From: a virus
Reading direction: 5' to 3' (one strand)
Length of the DNA: 31,652 nucleotides
Virus record (IMG/VR): IMGVR_UViG_3300012920_006008
Span: 1-31,652 of that record
The notes under the pieces: generated by a model
The model's input: only the letters and a program-made list of their open reading frames with translations
What the model was told of the DNA's origin: nothing
Databases searched by the model: none
In this document: positions 6,742 to 14,791 of the stretch, one piece after another
How the letters are laid out: each line of letters starts with the position of its first letter
Position numbering within the stretch: position 1 is the stretch's first letter
Made by a program: the position numbers and the translations under genes

Positions 6742-7892
6742 ATAACACCTTTTATATATTCTTTAATTTGACTGTTTATTTCATCGGAGTCCATTTCCGC
6801 TACATCAGCCTTAGATATTTCTGGTACAAATATTCTGTAAGTATTTTGACATTTTTCTTTAATTTGTAATGCAGCTTTTCTTCCTGCATCATCATTGTCA
6901 GTCAATACTATTATAGTCATAGCTCCAGAAGAGTCTAACATAATCTTTTGTCTATCACTAAGTGCAGACCCAAAAATACCAACACTATTATGTATACCGT
7001 TTTCTTCCAACTTCCATACATTTCCAGGACTTTCTACTAAAATTACTATGCCTGTTTCTTGTATATGTTTTTGAGCAAACCAATAATTGTATAGAGAATT
7101 TTGACTTTTAAAATTAGCACTATGTTTCCATTTAGAATACAGATATTTCCTACGGTCTTCTGGACAATCTTTATCAGGACTATGGAAAGTACCGCACTTA
7201 TCACATTTATCAAATACGCTTCTACCTGTACAACCAATCATGTAATTATAATCTATATCATAGATAGGAACCACAACCCTATTGAACATCTCTCTATTAG
7301 GATTATCACACAATCCAACATCATACTTATCTAATATTTCTTTAGTAAAATTGCGATCAATATAATATTGAGATGGTATTTTTAGTAGTGGACGTATTTT
7401 GTCTCTAGTTAGACAATTCTCTGTACTTACTTTGCTAGTATTTTTTACATGATTAATAATATTTGTGAATTTGCTTTTATTTCTAGCTACTTTAGATACC
7501 TTAATATCATTTAGATCTTTCTTTAAAAAAGAAGTAATAAAGTCTATAGTCTCTTTAAAACTTGCAGTCTTATCACCTTCCTGAGCCCACTGATATTTTC
7601 TATTGGATAGCAGCCCTCTAACAAAACCTATAATAGATCCTTTAAAACATTTTTCGCATCCTTGGGTTCTACATTTCCAATTGCCTCTATAGTTGTCTCC
7701 TTGCACATATAGATTTAATGCGCCCTCATTATCACCTTCGTGAATAGGACAAGCCATGCTTATCATTTTACCATGATCTTTATATTCTAAATCAAAGTGA
7801 TCAAACAGTTCTTCTATATTATCACAAAGTTCGTCACAGACTACTTTTAATTTAGCCTGATCATTCAAACGGGATTTCTTGGTCATTAGCAT
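6738..7892 (-). CDS. dnaG: DnaG-like DNA primase (CHC2 zinc finger + Toprim)
   Basis: A 384-aa primase that makes RNA primers for the lagging strand. The N-terminal CHC2-type zinc finger has C48, H51, C74 and C79 (a further Cys at 82). The Toprim domain has ILVESPGN with E287 and IVLTDNDDAGR with D332 and D334, the metal-binding core. Between them a second Cys cluster, C230-x2-C233-x9-C243, sits in the basic catalytic region. It is shorter than bacterial DnaG (about 580-600 aa) and has no C-terminal helicase-binding domain. The chosen ATG has GAGG 6 bases upstream; the gene overlaps the end of the helicase gene by 32 bases, consistent with a helicase-primase pair. Confidence 0.9.
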   Translation of the reverse strand: MLMTKKSRLNDQAKLKVVCDELCDNIEELFDHFDLEYKDHGKMISMACPIHEGDNEGALNLYVQGDNYRGNWKCRTQGCEKCFKGSIIGFVRGLLSNRKYQWAQEGDKTASFKETIDFITSFLKKDLNDIKVSKVARNKSKFTNIINHVKNTSKVSTENCLTRDKIRPLLKIPSQYYIDRNFTKEILDKYDVGLCDNPNREMFNRVVVPIYDIDYNYMIGCTGRSVFDKCDKCGTFHSPDKDCPEDRRKYLYSKWKHSANFKSQNSLYNYWFAQKHIQETGIVILVESPGNVWKLEENGIHNSVGIFGSALSDRQKIMLDSSGAMTIIVLTDNDDAGRKAALQIKEKCQNTYRIFVPEISKADVAEMDSDEINSQIKEYIKGVI

Positions 7893-9324
7893 TTTCGTCC
7901 TCTACAACAAAGCCATCATCTTTATTATTACTATTATTCATTAATTCCAATTTAGTTTTACCTTCGGTAATTTTAGCACACCACCCCTTCATATGACAAT
8001 TTACATAATCGTTGTCATCAAGACCTCCACCGTGTCTGCTAATCAAAGGAACTAATTTACGATTACCGTTATCTGGCCCATCTTCAGCAATCTCTTCCGG
8101 TGTTTTACGTTTAAAAATACTGAAATTACTACATAGCCAAATAATTCTATCACTACCACTAGCTGTATCTGTAGTTTCTTTTGTTATGCCATCCCTATTT
8201 AGCTGGATAAATGCAACAATAGGAACTTTGTATTTAGTTGCAAAATTGTGCAGCTGAGTCATCATGAAACCAAGCACCTGATATTCTTTCATATCTTGAC
8301 TCATACCTTGGGTATCCATGAGTTTTAAATAATCATAAAATATCACACAGTCTTTTGCTGTACCATCTTCATTTAGCCCTACTTCTTTTAGTAGCCATCT
8401 ACGCATAATAGATAATTGATCTTCAAAAGATTTACCTGCAATAGATTTATAATAAAGATTAGTCTTTTTGAGTGATTCTACAGCCTCGCTAACTTTTATA
8501 GATTTTGTAGGTATATCAGCAAACTTCCCAGTTTCAATATGGTTGATTTCAATTTCTGTCATCATAGCCAATATTCTGTTAATATGATCTTCCTTAGTCA
8601 TCTCTGTATCCATATTTAATACAGGAATTTGTAGCTTATTAGCAATATGAAAACCCATATTATCAGACAATAACGTTTTGCCTGTTTTAGGTCTAGCCGC
8701 AATTACATTAACCGTACTACGTCTTAATCCACCACCAATAGCTTGATCATATACTGGGAAACCTGTGGGAATACCAACTTGATCTACTTTGTTATTAATT
8801 AGATCGTCTAAATACTCATCTAGTTCATCGCCTATAGACACAGGATTATTATCTACGTCATTAAGCAGGTTTGTGAAATCAAAGATAGTATCTTCTGCAA
8901 GACTTAGAATAGAGCCTATAGATTCATTACCTGTAACATCTAATATTTTATCTTGTGCTTCTCCTAATTGATCTCTTAGTAATCTAGCTATTTCTAGTTT
9001 TCTAACTTTGGCTGCAAACTTTCTTACATTTTCTAAATTTACAGGAAAATCAAGAATAGCTTTAAGATGTTGTGCCTCATCTTTTTTATCAAAGGCATGT
9101 GACAGTCCTATCTCTTGAGCCGATGAAAATATGGAGGCCACATCTATATTAATAGACTGTTCTTTATCAAATATATTTTTAATACATTGATATATAGTCT
9201 TATTACTATCTACAGTAAAAGAAGTGTCTTGTATGATGTCTGCTATATCAAGATATGCATCTTCTCCATACTTGCAGACACCAGCCAAAACTGCTCTTTC
9301 AGCAGCTGTATCACACAAAATCAT
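7861..9324 (-). CDS. dnaB: Replicative DNA helicase, DnaB-like
   Basis: A 487-aa hexameric fork helicase with both DnaB domains. The N-terminal helical domain starts at TAAERAVLAGVCKYG and ends near residue 150. The RecA-like domain has GGGLRRSTVNVIAARPKTGK with Walker A at 210-217, the catalytic DTEM with E241, Walker B FYDYL (329-333), and AFIQLNRDG (371-379) with the sensor Gln. RIIWLCSNF and LISRHGGG (428-434) cover the later motifs, including the candidate arginine finger R430. The C-terminus is an acidic, Asn-rich tail ending DQEIPFE, similar to the tip of bacterial SSB. The stop region overlaps the primase start by 32 bases, and the start shares one base with the preceding zinc-ribbon gene (TAATG). 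Confidence 0.93.
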   Translation of the reverse strand: MILCDTAAERAVLAGVCKYGEDAYLDIADIIQDTSFTVDSNKTIYQCIKNIFDKEQSINIDVASIFSSAQEIGLSHAFDKKDEAQHLKAILDFPVNLENVRKFAAKVRKLEIARLLRDQLGEAQDKILDVTGNESIGSILSLAEDTIFDFTNLLNDVDNNPVSIGDELDEYLDDLINNKVDQVGIPTGFPVYDQAIGGGLRRSTVNVIAARPKTGKTLLSDNMGFHIANKLQIPVLNMDTEMTKEDHINRILAMMTEIEINHIETGKFADIPTKSIKVSEAVESLKKTNLYYKSIAGKSFEDQLSIMRRWLLKEVGLNEDGTAKDCVIFYDYLKLMDTQGMSQDMKEYQVLGFMMTQLHNFATKYKVPIVAFIQLNRDGITKETTDTASGSDRIIWLCSNFSIFKRKTPEEIAEDGPDNGNRKLVPLISRHGGGLDDNDYVNCHMKGWCAKITEGKTKLELMNNSNNKDDGFVVEDENANDQEIPFE

Positions 9325-9689
9325 TACCCAGCACTCCTAGCACAATTATTACATTTATATCTATCTACGCTATCACTAAGTAACGAGGGATTTACCTTCT
9401 CTTTTTTGCCGCAAACTCTACACGTTACTGATACAGGATCAAAATGTCTTACTCTTGGAGTAGGATCATACTTTTTAAGTTTCTTATCAATTTCAATATC
9501 TTCTTTGTGAAGATTCTTTTCCATCATAGATTCAAATTTATTTTCAGTTTGTCTAGGTCTTCTATCTCTAGTTTTAATAGGACTAGATTTTGATATTGGT
9601 TCTTCTTCAGTAGTATCGTCTTCTGGGAGCATTTGCTTTAGCATAGCTATCATTTGTTTGATTTGATTAGGAGACATTGAATCATCCAT
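9324..9689 (-). CDS. Small zinc-ribbon protein of unknown function
   Basis: A 121-aa protein, not assigned to a family. The N-terminal third is a Met-rich helix (IKQMIAMLKQMLPEDD) followed by an acidic then a basic low-complexity linker. The C-terminus is a treble-clef or zinc-ribbon finger: TCRVCGKKEKV with C90 and C93, and YKCNNCARSAG with C113 and C116. Its stop overlaps the DnaB start (TAATG) and its own start overlaps the preceding gene by 8 bases. A helical peptide plus zinc ribbon just upstream of the helicase fits an adaptor or loader, but this is only context. Confidence 0.7.
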   Translation of the reverse strand: MDDSMSPNQIKQMIAMLKQMLPEDDTTEEEPISKSSPIKTRDRRPRQTENKFESMMEKNLHKEDIEIDKKLKKYDPTPRVRHFDPVSVTCRVCGKKEKVNPSLLSDSVDRYKCNNCARSAG

Positions 9690-10170
9690 TACGTAACCCC
9701 TTTGATCGTTGAATAGAAATTAAAATATCTGATAAATTTTTTAGAGATGTTGCTAAGTAAGTTAGTCTGTCCATACGTTGTCGTGCATATTTCTTTATCC
9801 TACTTAATTTGTGTGCTCTTTCATTGTGTTTAATTGCTTGTGAAGATTTTTCTAAATAACCATACCCATTATAATTATTAATATCATCAGCGATAACGTC
9901 TTTGATAGTTTCTTCAGCCCAATTAACTCTAGCAAGTTCTCTATTTAGGGTTCTCTGTACATGGAAGCTAAACTGTGCTAGTCTATAGGCTATTTGCCCA
10001 CAGTCTTCTGGTGTAGTTTTTTCTAATACATCTCTGCTCATTGTTAAATATTTTTGTAGTTCAGCTTCTGGTAAAACCTCTTCCATATATGTAGGCATAC
10101 CAATACGATTCTCATACTCATCTAAGAGTTTATCCCAGGTTTCTAATTCTTCTTTAGTAGTTTTATTCAT
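9682..10170 (-). CDS. Helical protein of unknown function
   Basis: A 162-aa protein that I do not recognise. It appears nearly all alpha-helical, with heptad-like leucines in the C-terminal half (KLSRIKKYARQRMDRLTYLA) that could form a coiled coil, and no metal-binding or nucleotide-binding motif. It overlaps both neighbours by 8 bases, between the Vsr-like nuclease and the zinc-ribbon gene upstream of the helicase, so it is clearly part of the replication operon. A structural or loader role is possible but unsupported. Confidence 0.65.
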   Translation of the reverse strand: MNKTTKEELETWDKLLDEYENRIGMPTYMEEVLPEAELQKYLTMSRDVLEKTTPEDCGQIAYRLAQFSFHVQRTLNRELARVNWAEETIKDVIADDINNYNGYGYLEKSSQAIKHNERAHKLSRIKKYARQRMDRLTYLATSLKNLSDILISIQRSKGLRNG

Positions 10171-10570
10171 TAGTAATTCTTTTCTTCCAATCTTCTATTT
10201 TTTCATTATATGGCAACTCAATATAATCTATGCCATTAATAGCACACCATTCTTTTTTTGCTTGATCTCGTTTCTTATGTTTTACAAAACCTATCATGTC
10301 TTTATGGTAGAATCTAGTAAATTTATAATGTTGTTCACCATGTACTTCTATACATTTTTTATTTAAGGGCAAATAAAAATCTAATATTAAACGCTCAGTT
10401 CTACGCAAAGGAATAGTAACTTCTTCTAATATCTGCAATGTAGGAAAACATTCTTTTATTAATTCTCTAGCCTGCAAATGAAAACTAGATTTATTATCAT
10501 AAGAAGCATGAGCAATACCACCCGTTAACTTCCAATGATGATAGTTTCCATCTAGGTCTTTGACTTGCAT
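10163..10570 (-). CDS. Vsr-like/PD-(D/E)XK-fold endonuclease
   Basis: A 135-aa protein with the core of the Vsr-like nuclease fold: ERLILDFYLP with D64, then KCIEVHGEQHYKF with E75, H77, Q80 and H81, then a basic helix KKRDQAKKEWCAINGIDYIE that ends in the last core strand. The D...ExHGxxH pattern is the catalytic centre of very-short-patch-repair and DUF559-type endonucleases. The N-terminal 30 residues contain several His and aromatic residues. It overlaps RecA by 19 bases, which suggests recombination or repair rather than a mobile homing enzyme, but substrate cannot be read from the sequence. Confidence 0.72.
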   Translation of the reverse strand: MQVKDLDGNYHHWKLTGGIAHASYDNKSSFHLQARELIKECFPTLQILEEVTIPLRRTERLILDFYLPLNKKCIEVHGEQHYKFTRFYHKDMIGFVKHKKRDQAKKEWCAINGIDYIELPYNEKIEDWKKRITNE

Positions 10571-11583
10571 GATATACCCATAGTTTCTCTAAGTTCATCC
10601 ATTAGTTTATCATAAACTTTTGGATTGTCAAATACATACTGTCTGAGTTTTTCTGTACCTTGGAATTTAGGCTTATCTTTGATAGATGTCAGTGTATACC
10701 AAGCTCCTCCCTTAGCTATAATACCAAAGTCTACACAAAGAGTCACTAACTCCATAGCTTTATCTACGCCAATACCATATCTAATATAGCTTTTAATATT
10801 GCCTCCCGGTGGACCTAAAGCAGAGCAGAGTACTGTCCAATCTACTTCTTGACCAATTTGTGGGCCGTCAGCACCACTGTGCCAAGCCTTAAACATTTTT
10901 GCTCTTAATTTAACATCTGTTTGATATGCTATAGCTTGTCCACTTTTTTCTTTCCATTCTACATTCCCGTACCCAGGATTACCCATAAGATGAGTAATAC
11001 CAATAACAATGTTTTTATTAACCGGAATAACATTTGCAACCTTTCTACAAAATTTAGCTAATAATTTAGCACCGTCTGCTCTTTGCATTTTATCCATGTC
11101 GGATGTAATTTCGGCTGCTGTACATAGTGCCGAATAAGAATCTATAATTAAAATAGATCCAGGCTCTTCATTGATTATTCTCTCTGCAATTTGTAGATAT
11201 TCTTCAGCATGTAAAATCTTGCCTTGTTGAGAACCGATAACATTAAATCGTTCTAAATCTAATCCTGGAATACCTTCTAAATCTCTTTTCTTTAATCTGC
11301 CTTCAATATTTAAATAGTAGACTTGTCTGGGATTTTTTAAAGATCCTTGATATTCAGGTGATTGTGCGGTGGCAGCGAAGTCTAAAGACGTTGTAGTTTT
11401 GCCACATTTAGGCTGTCCAGTAAAAACAATAAAACTACCTTCTGGTATACCTCCATTTAAAACAATGTCCAAAGCAGGACTTACGGGTACTACTACTGAT
11501 TCTCTGTCTACAATAGATGTTGCAGATAGCAGGATTTCATCACCGAATTTTTTCTTTACGTCTTCTTTTAAAGATGCTGCCAT
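10552..11583 (-). CDS. recA: RecA-like recombinase
   Basis: A 343-aa strand-exchange ATPase. Walker A is GQPKCGKT (56-63), the catalytic Glu is E94 in NIEG, and Walker B is ILIIDSYSAL (144-153). IGITHLMGNPGYGNVEWKEK (194-213) covers the loop before and including the DNA-binding L2 region, followed by SGQAIAYQTDVKLRA. It is close to cellular RecA in length (about 350 aa) but diverges strongly, like phage RecA/UvsX types. The C-terminal part (KFQGTEKLRQYVFDN) resembles the RecA C-terminal domain. TAATG overlap with the gene before it. Expected to drive recombination-dependent replication and repair with the adjacent nucleases. Confidence 0.9.
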   Translation of the reverse strand: MAASLKEDVKKKFGDEILLSATSIVDRESVVVPVSPALDIVLNGGIPEGSFIVFTGQPKCGKTTTSLDFAATAQSPEYQGSLKNPRQVYYLNIEGRLKKRDLEGIPGLDLERFNVIGSQQGKILHAEEYLQIAERIINEEPGSILIIDSYSALCTAAEITSDMDKMQRADGAKLLAKFCRKVANVIPVNKNIVIGITHLMGNPGYGNVEWKEKSGQAIAYQTDVKLRAKMFKAWHSGADGPQIGQEVDWTVLCSALGPPGGNIKSYIRYGIGVDKAMELVTLCVDFGIIAKGGAWYTLTSIKDKPKFQGTEKLRQYVFDNPKVYDKLMDELRETMGISCKSKT

Positions 11584-12011
11584 TATTCTAGATCCTTGAG
11601 TTTAGAAATTATTCCTCTTTTAGTTTTACTTTTAGTATACTTTACTTTTTCTTTTCTGTCAACTTGTTTTGTAAAAGTCTCATTCAGAGCCTCTAGTTTC
11701 TTTTCTTCCTGTTCTATGATAGCAATAAGGTGAGGTGCTCGCAAAGAGTAAATCGTCTTACCTTTCACTGTTAGTAGAGCATTGACTATTGCTTTATCAG
11801 GATATGTCTTAAGCAATTTATTAGCACTGCCTATTTGACTCCTAAAGTATTTTTCCCACTCTGGAGATACCCAAAACCTATAATGTAGATCTTTTTTATC
11901 TCTAGCTGCTTTTCTTTCACATACTAATTCTGTGATATATTGAGCATCAGAAACAGATTTACCGTTAGAATATTTAGAGATATACTTATTATTATTAGTT
12001 TTTCTTGCCAT
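11583..12011 (-). CDS. Unknown protein upstream of recA
   Basis: A 142-aa protein of no recognised family. The middle is a well-structured stretch (LHYRFWVSPEWEKYFRSQIG, then NALLTVKGKTIYSLRAPHLI), flanked by Lys-rich ends. It looks like a small alpha/beta nucleic-acid-associated protein by charge, but no motif decides this. The stop TAA overlaps the recA ATG, and the start overlaps the preceding gene by 17 bases, so it is translated with recA. It could be a recombination mediator; that is speculation from position. Confidence 0.65.
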   Translation of the reverse strand: MARKTNNNKYISKYSNGKSVSDAQYITELVCERKAARDKKDLHYRFWVSPEWEKYFRSQIGSANKLLKTYPDKAIVNALLTVKGKTIYSLRAPHLIAIIEQEEKKLEALNETFTKQVDRKEKVKYTKSKTKRGIISKLKDLE

Positions 12012-12390
12012 CTGTATTAATTTTTATCGCAATATCTTCTGTTTCTTTGTCCAGCTTTACTAAGAATTCATCAATACTTTTTTTATAATCTGTGCCAGAA
12101 GGCACTGGTATGTGATAATGACTTTCTCCAATATTATTTATTTCTATCAATTGATTTTGGTCATTAGTGGCAGATATTTCAGCAGTTAAGGTTATCAGTA
12201 TTTCTCTCTGATAGTCTGTGACATGTTTTAATTCCTGAAAAGTATCCTTAAAAATATTAGGATCTTCACATCTCTTAGCCATTGCTTCTATGTTAGCTTT
12301 GCGATAATCCTCAAAATCTTGTTCCATTTTAAGAGTAGCTTTTTCTAATACAGCTTTCTCTTCATCTGTCAAATTATTATTATCAGTCAT
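11995..12390 (-). CDS. Unknown acidic protein
   Basis: A 131-aa protein, unrecognised. It starts with an acidic helix (LTDEEKAVLEKATLKMEQDF) and carries further helical segments, then a short beta part (NNIGESHYHIPVPSGTDY). The overall charge is negative, unlike the Lys-rich protein that follows, with which it overlaps by 17 bases. No catalytic motif seen. Confidence 0.6.
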   Translation of the reverse strand: MTDNNNLTDEEKAVLEKATLKMEQDFEDYRKANIEAMAKRCEDPNIFKDTFQELKHVTDYQREILITLTAEISATNDQNQLIEINNIGESHYHIPVPSGTDYKKSIDEFLVKLDKETEDIAIKINTDGKKN

Positions 12391-12393
12391 GAC

Positions 12394-12729
12394 TTATCCT
12401 AAAGGTCTAAAAATATTTTCATTATTAACCTTTTTAAGGTCTACATATTTCTTACTATCCTGTTCCATTTGTTCTGATGCAGCTTTGGTCATGACAGAAA
12501 CTTTGTGAGTGCCTGCTTGACTTTCTGTAATCATTAGATTTTTAGAACTTGGATCTTTAGAAACTACGGAAGATGCTGTCTTAATTTTGTCTTTACTTTG
12601 AACTTCTTTTACGATTCTTTTAATTTGTCCATCAGTTAGATCTAATTCGTTAGAAATCTTAGAAACATCCCAACCCTGACTGTGCAACCATAAGGCTGCA
12701 TATTTCTGCGTCCTATTAGTTCTAGGCAT
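12394..12729 (-). CDS. Helix-turn-helix protein, possibly regulatory
   Basis: A 111-aa protein whose first 45 residues form a helix-turn-helix: QKYAALWLHSQGWDVSKISN then ELDLTDGQIKRIVKEVQ, the pattern of a resolvase/sigma-region-4-type HTH. The rest is Ser- and Lys-rich and likely unstructured (KTASSVVSKDPSSKN), with a basic-acidic C-terminus. It may bind DNA, as a transcription regulator or as a replication accessory protein. Its stop lies 3 bases before the next start, and its ATG overlaps the preceding stop (TAATG). It is the only HTH protein seen in the window and so is one candidate for acting on the dyads at the promoters. Confidence 0.6.
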   Translation of the reverse strand: MPRTNRTQKYAALWLHSQGWDVSKISNELDLTDGQIKRIVKEVQSKDKIKTASSVVSKDPSSKNLMITESQAGTHKVSVMTKAASEQMEQDSKKYVDLKKVNNENIFRPLG

Positions 12730-13121
12730 TACTCTGCCTCCCTTTCTGCATTAAATAAATAGGCTAAATTCTTGCTGCATAAAAACTGAACATATAAGTC
12801 AAAAGTCTTTGGATTAACAGTTTTAAATTTATCGTTTGATTTACAAATATTGTCTAGTAATGTACTCTTTTTTTCTTCTCCATAAATAGACATTGGATTA
12901 TATAGCTTGCCATCTGTGGCAGTTCTAATAGATAATCTATAAGTTCCGTCTTTTCTCTGTATCCTTTTAGCATAGACGCTATCATCTTCTTTATGTCTAC
13001 GAGGAGAGTCCTGTAGAGTAAACTCTTCGTTACCAACGATAGTAAAAAATTCTTGTTGTAATAAATCTTCTTTTACATCAGACTGATCTTTGTAAATATT
13101 ATTAGGTTGAAATAAAGCCAT
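12729..13121 (-). CDS. Unknown protein
   Basis: A 130-aa protein, not recognised. Beta-rich middle (EFFTIVGNEEFTLQDSPRRH, then GTYRLSIRTATDGKLYNPM) followed by a helical C-terminus (PKTFDLYVQFLCSKNLAYLF). The RKDGTYRLSIRT run looks like a two-stranded turn. It lies in a run of small genes between the zinc-ribbon protein and RecA, with its stop overlapping the HTH gene start. No motif points to a function. Confidence 0.6.
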   Translation of the reverse strand: MALFQPNNIYKDQSDVKEDLLQQEFFTIVGNEEFTLQDSPRRHKEDDSVYAKRIQRKDGTYRLSIRTATDGKLYNPMSIYGEEKKSTLLDNICKSNDKFKTVNPKTFDLYVQFLCSKNLAYLFNAEREAE

Positions 13122-13122
13122 A

Positions 13123-13479
13123 TCATGTCCATTTAGGTTTGTATTTAGGTTTTGCCATTCGTGACATACCTTTAGGTAATTCTTTTGTCAATTCATCTTT
13201 AAGTTTATCATCTTGATATTTTGTATGCTTTTTATGTAATGCCATTTTATGGTCTTCACTCATCTGATCTCTATTTCTATTAGCTAAATCACCAAGTGTT
13301 TTTAATTCACTGTCTGATTTTTTAACAGAACTATTGATAGTGAGCATGTCTTCCATATAGTATCTCTGACAGGTAGATCTGCAATTTTGACATTTGATCT
13401 TTTCTTGATAGTCTCTTATAGTAAAAAACTTCTCGAAAGATTTATTGCACTTATTACAGAAATACGTATAATTAGGCAT
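13123..13479 (-). CDS. FmdB-type zinc-ribbon protein
   Basis: A 118-aa protein starting at an ATG that overlaps the HNH gene's TAA (TAATG). I chose this start rather than one 33 bases upstream because FmdB-type proteins begin MPxYxYxC, as here (MPNYTYFCNKCNKSFEKFF). The ribbon has C8, C11, C30 and C33 (CxxC...IKCQNC). The rest is a charged helical tail (HKMALHKKHTKYQDDKL) ending in a basic, Pro-rich stretch. FmdB-like proteins are annotated as regulatory but their role is unproved; in phages they are common small genes. Confidence 0.7.
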   Translation of the reverse strand: MPNYTYFCNKCNKSFEKFFTIRDYQEKIKCQNCRSTCQRYYMEDMLTINSSVKKSDSELKTLGDLANRNRDQMSEDHKMALHKKHTKYQDDKLKDELTKELPKGMSRMAKPKYKPKWT

Positions 13480-14054
13480 TATGTTATTAAATCTCCGACA
13501 TACAATTTCCATTCATTAGGAATATCTGATCTTATAGTAAGCAGCTGATGATTTACATGCAAGTACTTTTTTGTTTTGTGTGGAATATATGGTTGATTTT
13601 TGAGCTTCATCCCTGATTGTTGTACGGTTTTATTGCCTTTTTTAGCATTGCATTTATAGCAAGCAGTTACTATATTCGTCCAACTGGTTGCAGATTTTCT
13701 ACAATGAGGCCATTTAGATTTTGGTATTACATGATCATATGTTAGCTGACTAATTGGAAATTTATCCCCACAATATTGACAGATATAATCATCTCTAATA
13801 AAAAGATTCCTACGAGAAAACACTACAGGTTGACCTATTAGTTTAAAATATTTAGTAGTTCTAACCACAGCAGGTATCCTACAGTGTCCTTTTGCACCAA
13901 TTACCTTGTCGTCTTTGTAGTGATCTATAATTTCTATACCAGAATATAAAGAATGAGTATATCTAAATGACCAAATCATAGCTTTTCTCCAACCGATTAT
14001 ACCGATTGGAGAATAGTCAGCATTTAAAACTAAACAATCTTCATGATTTATCAT
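13479..14054 (-). CDS. HNH endonuclease
   Basis: A 191-aa HNH nuclease. The beta-beta-alpha metal site is CQYCGDKFPISQLTYDHVIP with C92, C95, D107 and H108, then NIVTACYKCNAKKGNKT with N127, C132, C135 and N136. The two CxxC pairs make the zinc knuckle that frames the site. The N-terminus (LNADYSPIGIIGWRKAMIW) and RIPAVVRTTKYFK are typical of stand-alone HNH proteins found in cyanobacteria and phages rather than group I intron enzymes. It overlaps PhoH by ATGA and the zinc-ribbon gene by one base. It is fully integrated in the operon, so a role in DNA processing is as likely as homing. Confidence 0.85.
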   Translation of the reverse strand: MINHEDCLVLNADYSPIGIIGWRKAMIWSFRYTHSLYSGIEIIDHYKDDKVIGAKGHCRIPAVVRTTKYFKLIGQPVVFSRRNLFIRDDYICQYCGDKFPISQLTYDHVIPKSKWPHCRKSATSWTNIVTACYKCNAKKGNKTVQQSGMKLKNQPYIPHKTKKYLHVNHQLLTIRSDIPNEWKLYVGDLIT

Positions 14055-14767
14055 AATCTATGAACAATATCAGCTATAATGGGATTACGAACAATATCTG
14101 ATGTTTCTAGTTTAGAAAAGCCTACGCCATCTACACCTTGTAATCTTTCAATAATAGATTGTAAACCACCTTGTCTCGGACTTTGTAAGTCAGATTGATC
14201 TAAGTCACCAGTTAAAACCATTTTGCTGTCTATACCAATTCTTGTAAGCAACATCTTTAATTGATCGTACGAAGCGTTCTGGCACTCATCAGCAATGATA
14301 AATGATTCATGGAAACTTCTACCTCTCATTAAACCTAGAGGTACTATCTCAATTTGTCTAAGAGATTTTAATTTCTTAAAATGATGCATTTGTAAGAAAT
14401 AGTCTATCTCATCAAATAATGGGAGTAAATATGGATGTAGTTTATCTTCTGCTGAACCAGGTAAAAAGCCTAATTTCTCACCAGCTTCTACAATAGGTCT
14501 AGTGATAACAATTTTTTTAACTTGTTCATCTAATAGATATTCTAATGCCATACCTACAGCAATATGTGTTTTACCGCTACCGGGTACTCCTTGACAAAAA
14601 GAAATAGTATTTTCAGCAACCGTTCTAATATAATCTCTTTGATTTAAACTTCTAGGCTTTAACCTATTTTTAAATCCAATTGTTATATCTTCTGGTTTTT
14701 CAATACTTTGTTTATCTCCCTGTATATGTATAGTACCCTTGTTTGAGTTCTTTTTTCGTTTTCTCAA
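14051..14767 (-). CDS. phoH: PhoH-like ATPase
   Basis: A 238-aa PhoH-family P-loop ATPase, a very common gene in marine phages, related to RNA helicase-like ATPases; its phage role is unknown. Walker A is GVPGSGKT (60-67), Walker B is FIIADECQN (156-164), and LTGDLDQSDL (185-194) is the family sensor motif. The start is a TTG (14767-14765), preceded at 7 bases by GAGG, and no in-frame ATG comes close; the short N-terminal basic tail (RKRKKNSNKG) precedes the domain. The gap to the RNR stop is 24 bases. Ends with an ATGA overlap into the HNH gene. Confidence 0.9.
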   Translation of the reverse strand: MRKRKKNSNKGTIHIQGDKQSIEKPEDITIGFKNRLKPRSLNQRDYIRTVAENTISFCQGVPGSGKTHIAVGMALEYLLDEQVKKIVITRPIVEAGEKLGFLPGSAEDKLHPYLLPLFDEIDYFLQMHHFKKLKSLRQIEIVPLGLMRGRSFHESFIIADECQNASYDQLKMLLTRIGIDSKMVLTGDLDQSDLQSPRQGGLQSIIERLQGVDGVGFSKLETSDIVRNPIIADIVHRL

Positions 14768-14791
14768 AATTTTACCTCGCTAGGACAAAGA

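Noticed and set aside
13479-14054. HNH nuclease as a mobile homing gene inserted in the operon.
   Set aside because: Its start and stop overlap both neighbours, and it has the stand-alone, cyanobacteria/phage type of N-terminus; there is no sign of an intron or interrupted gene.
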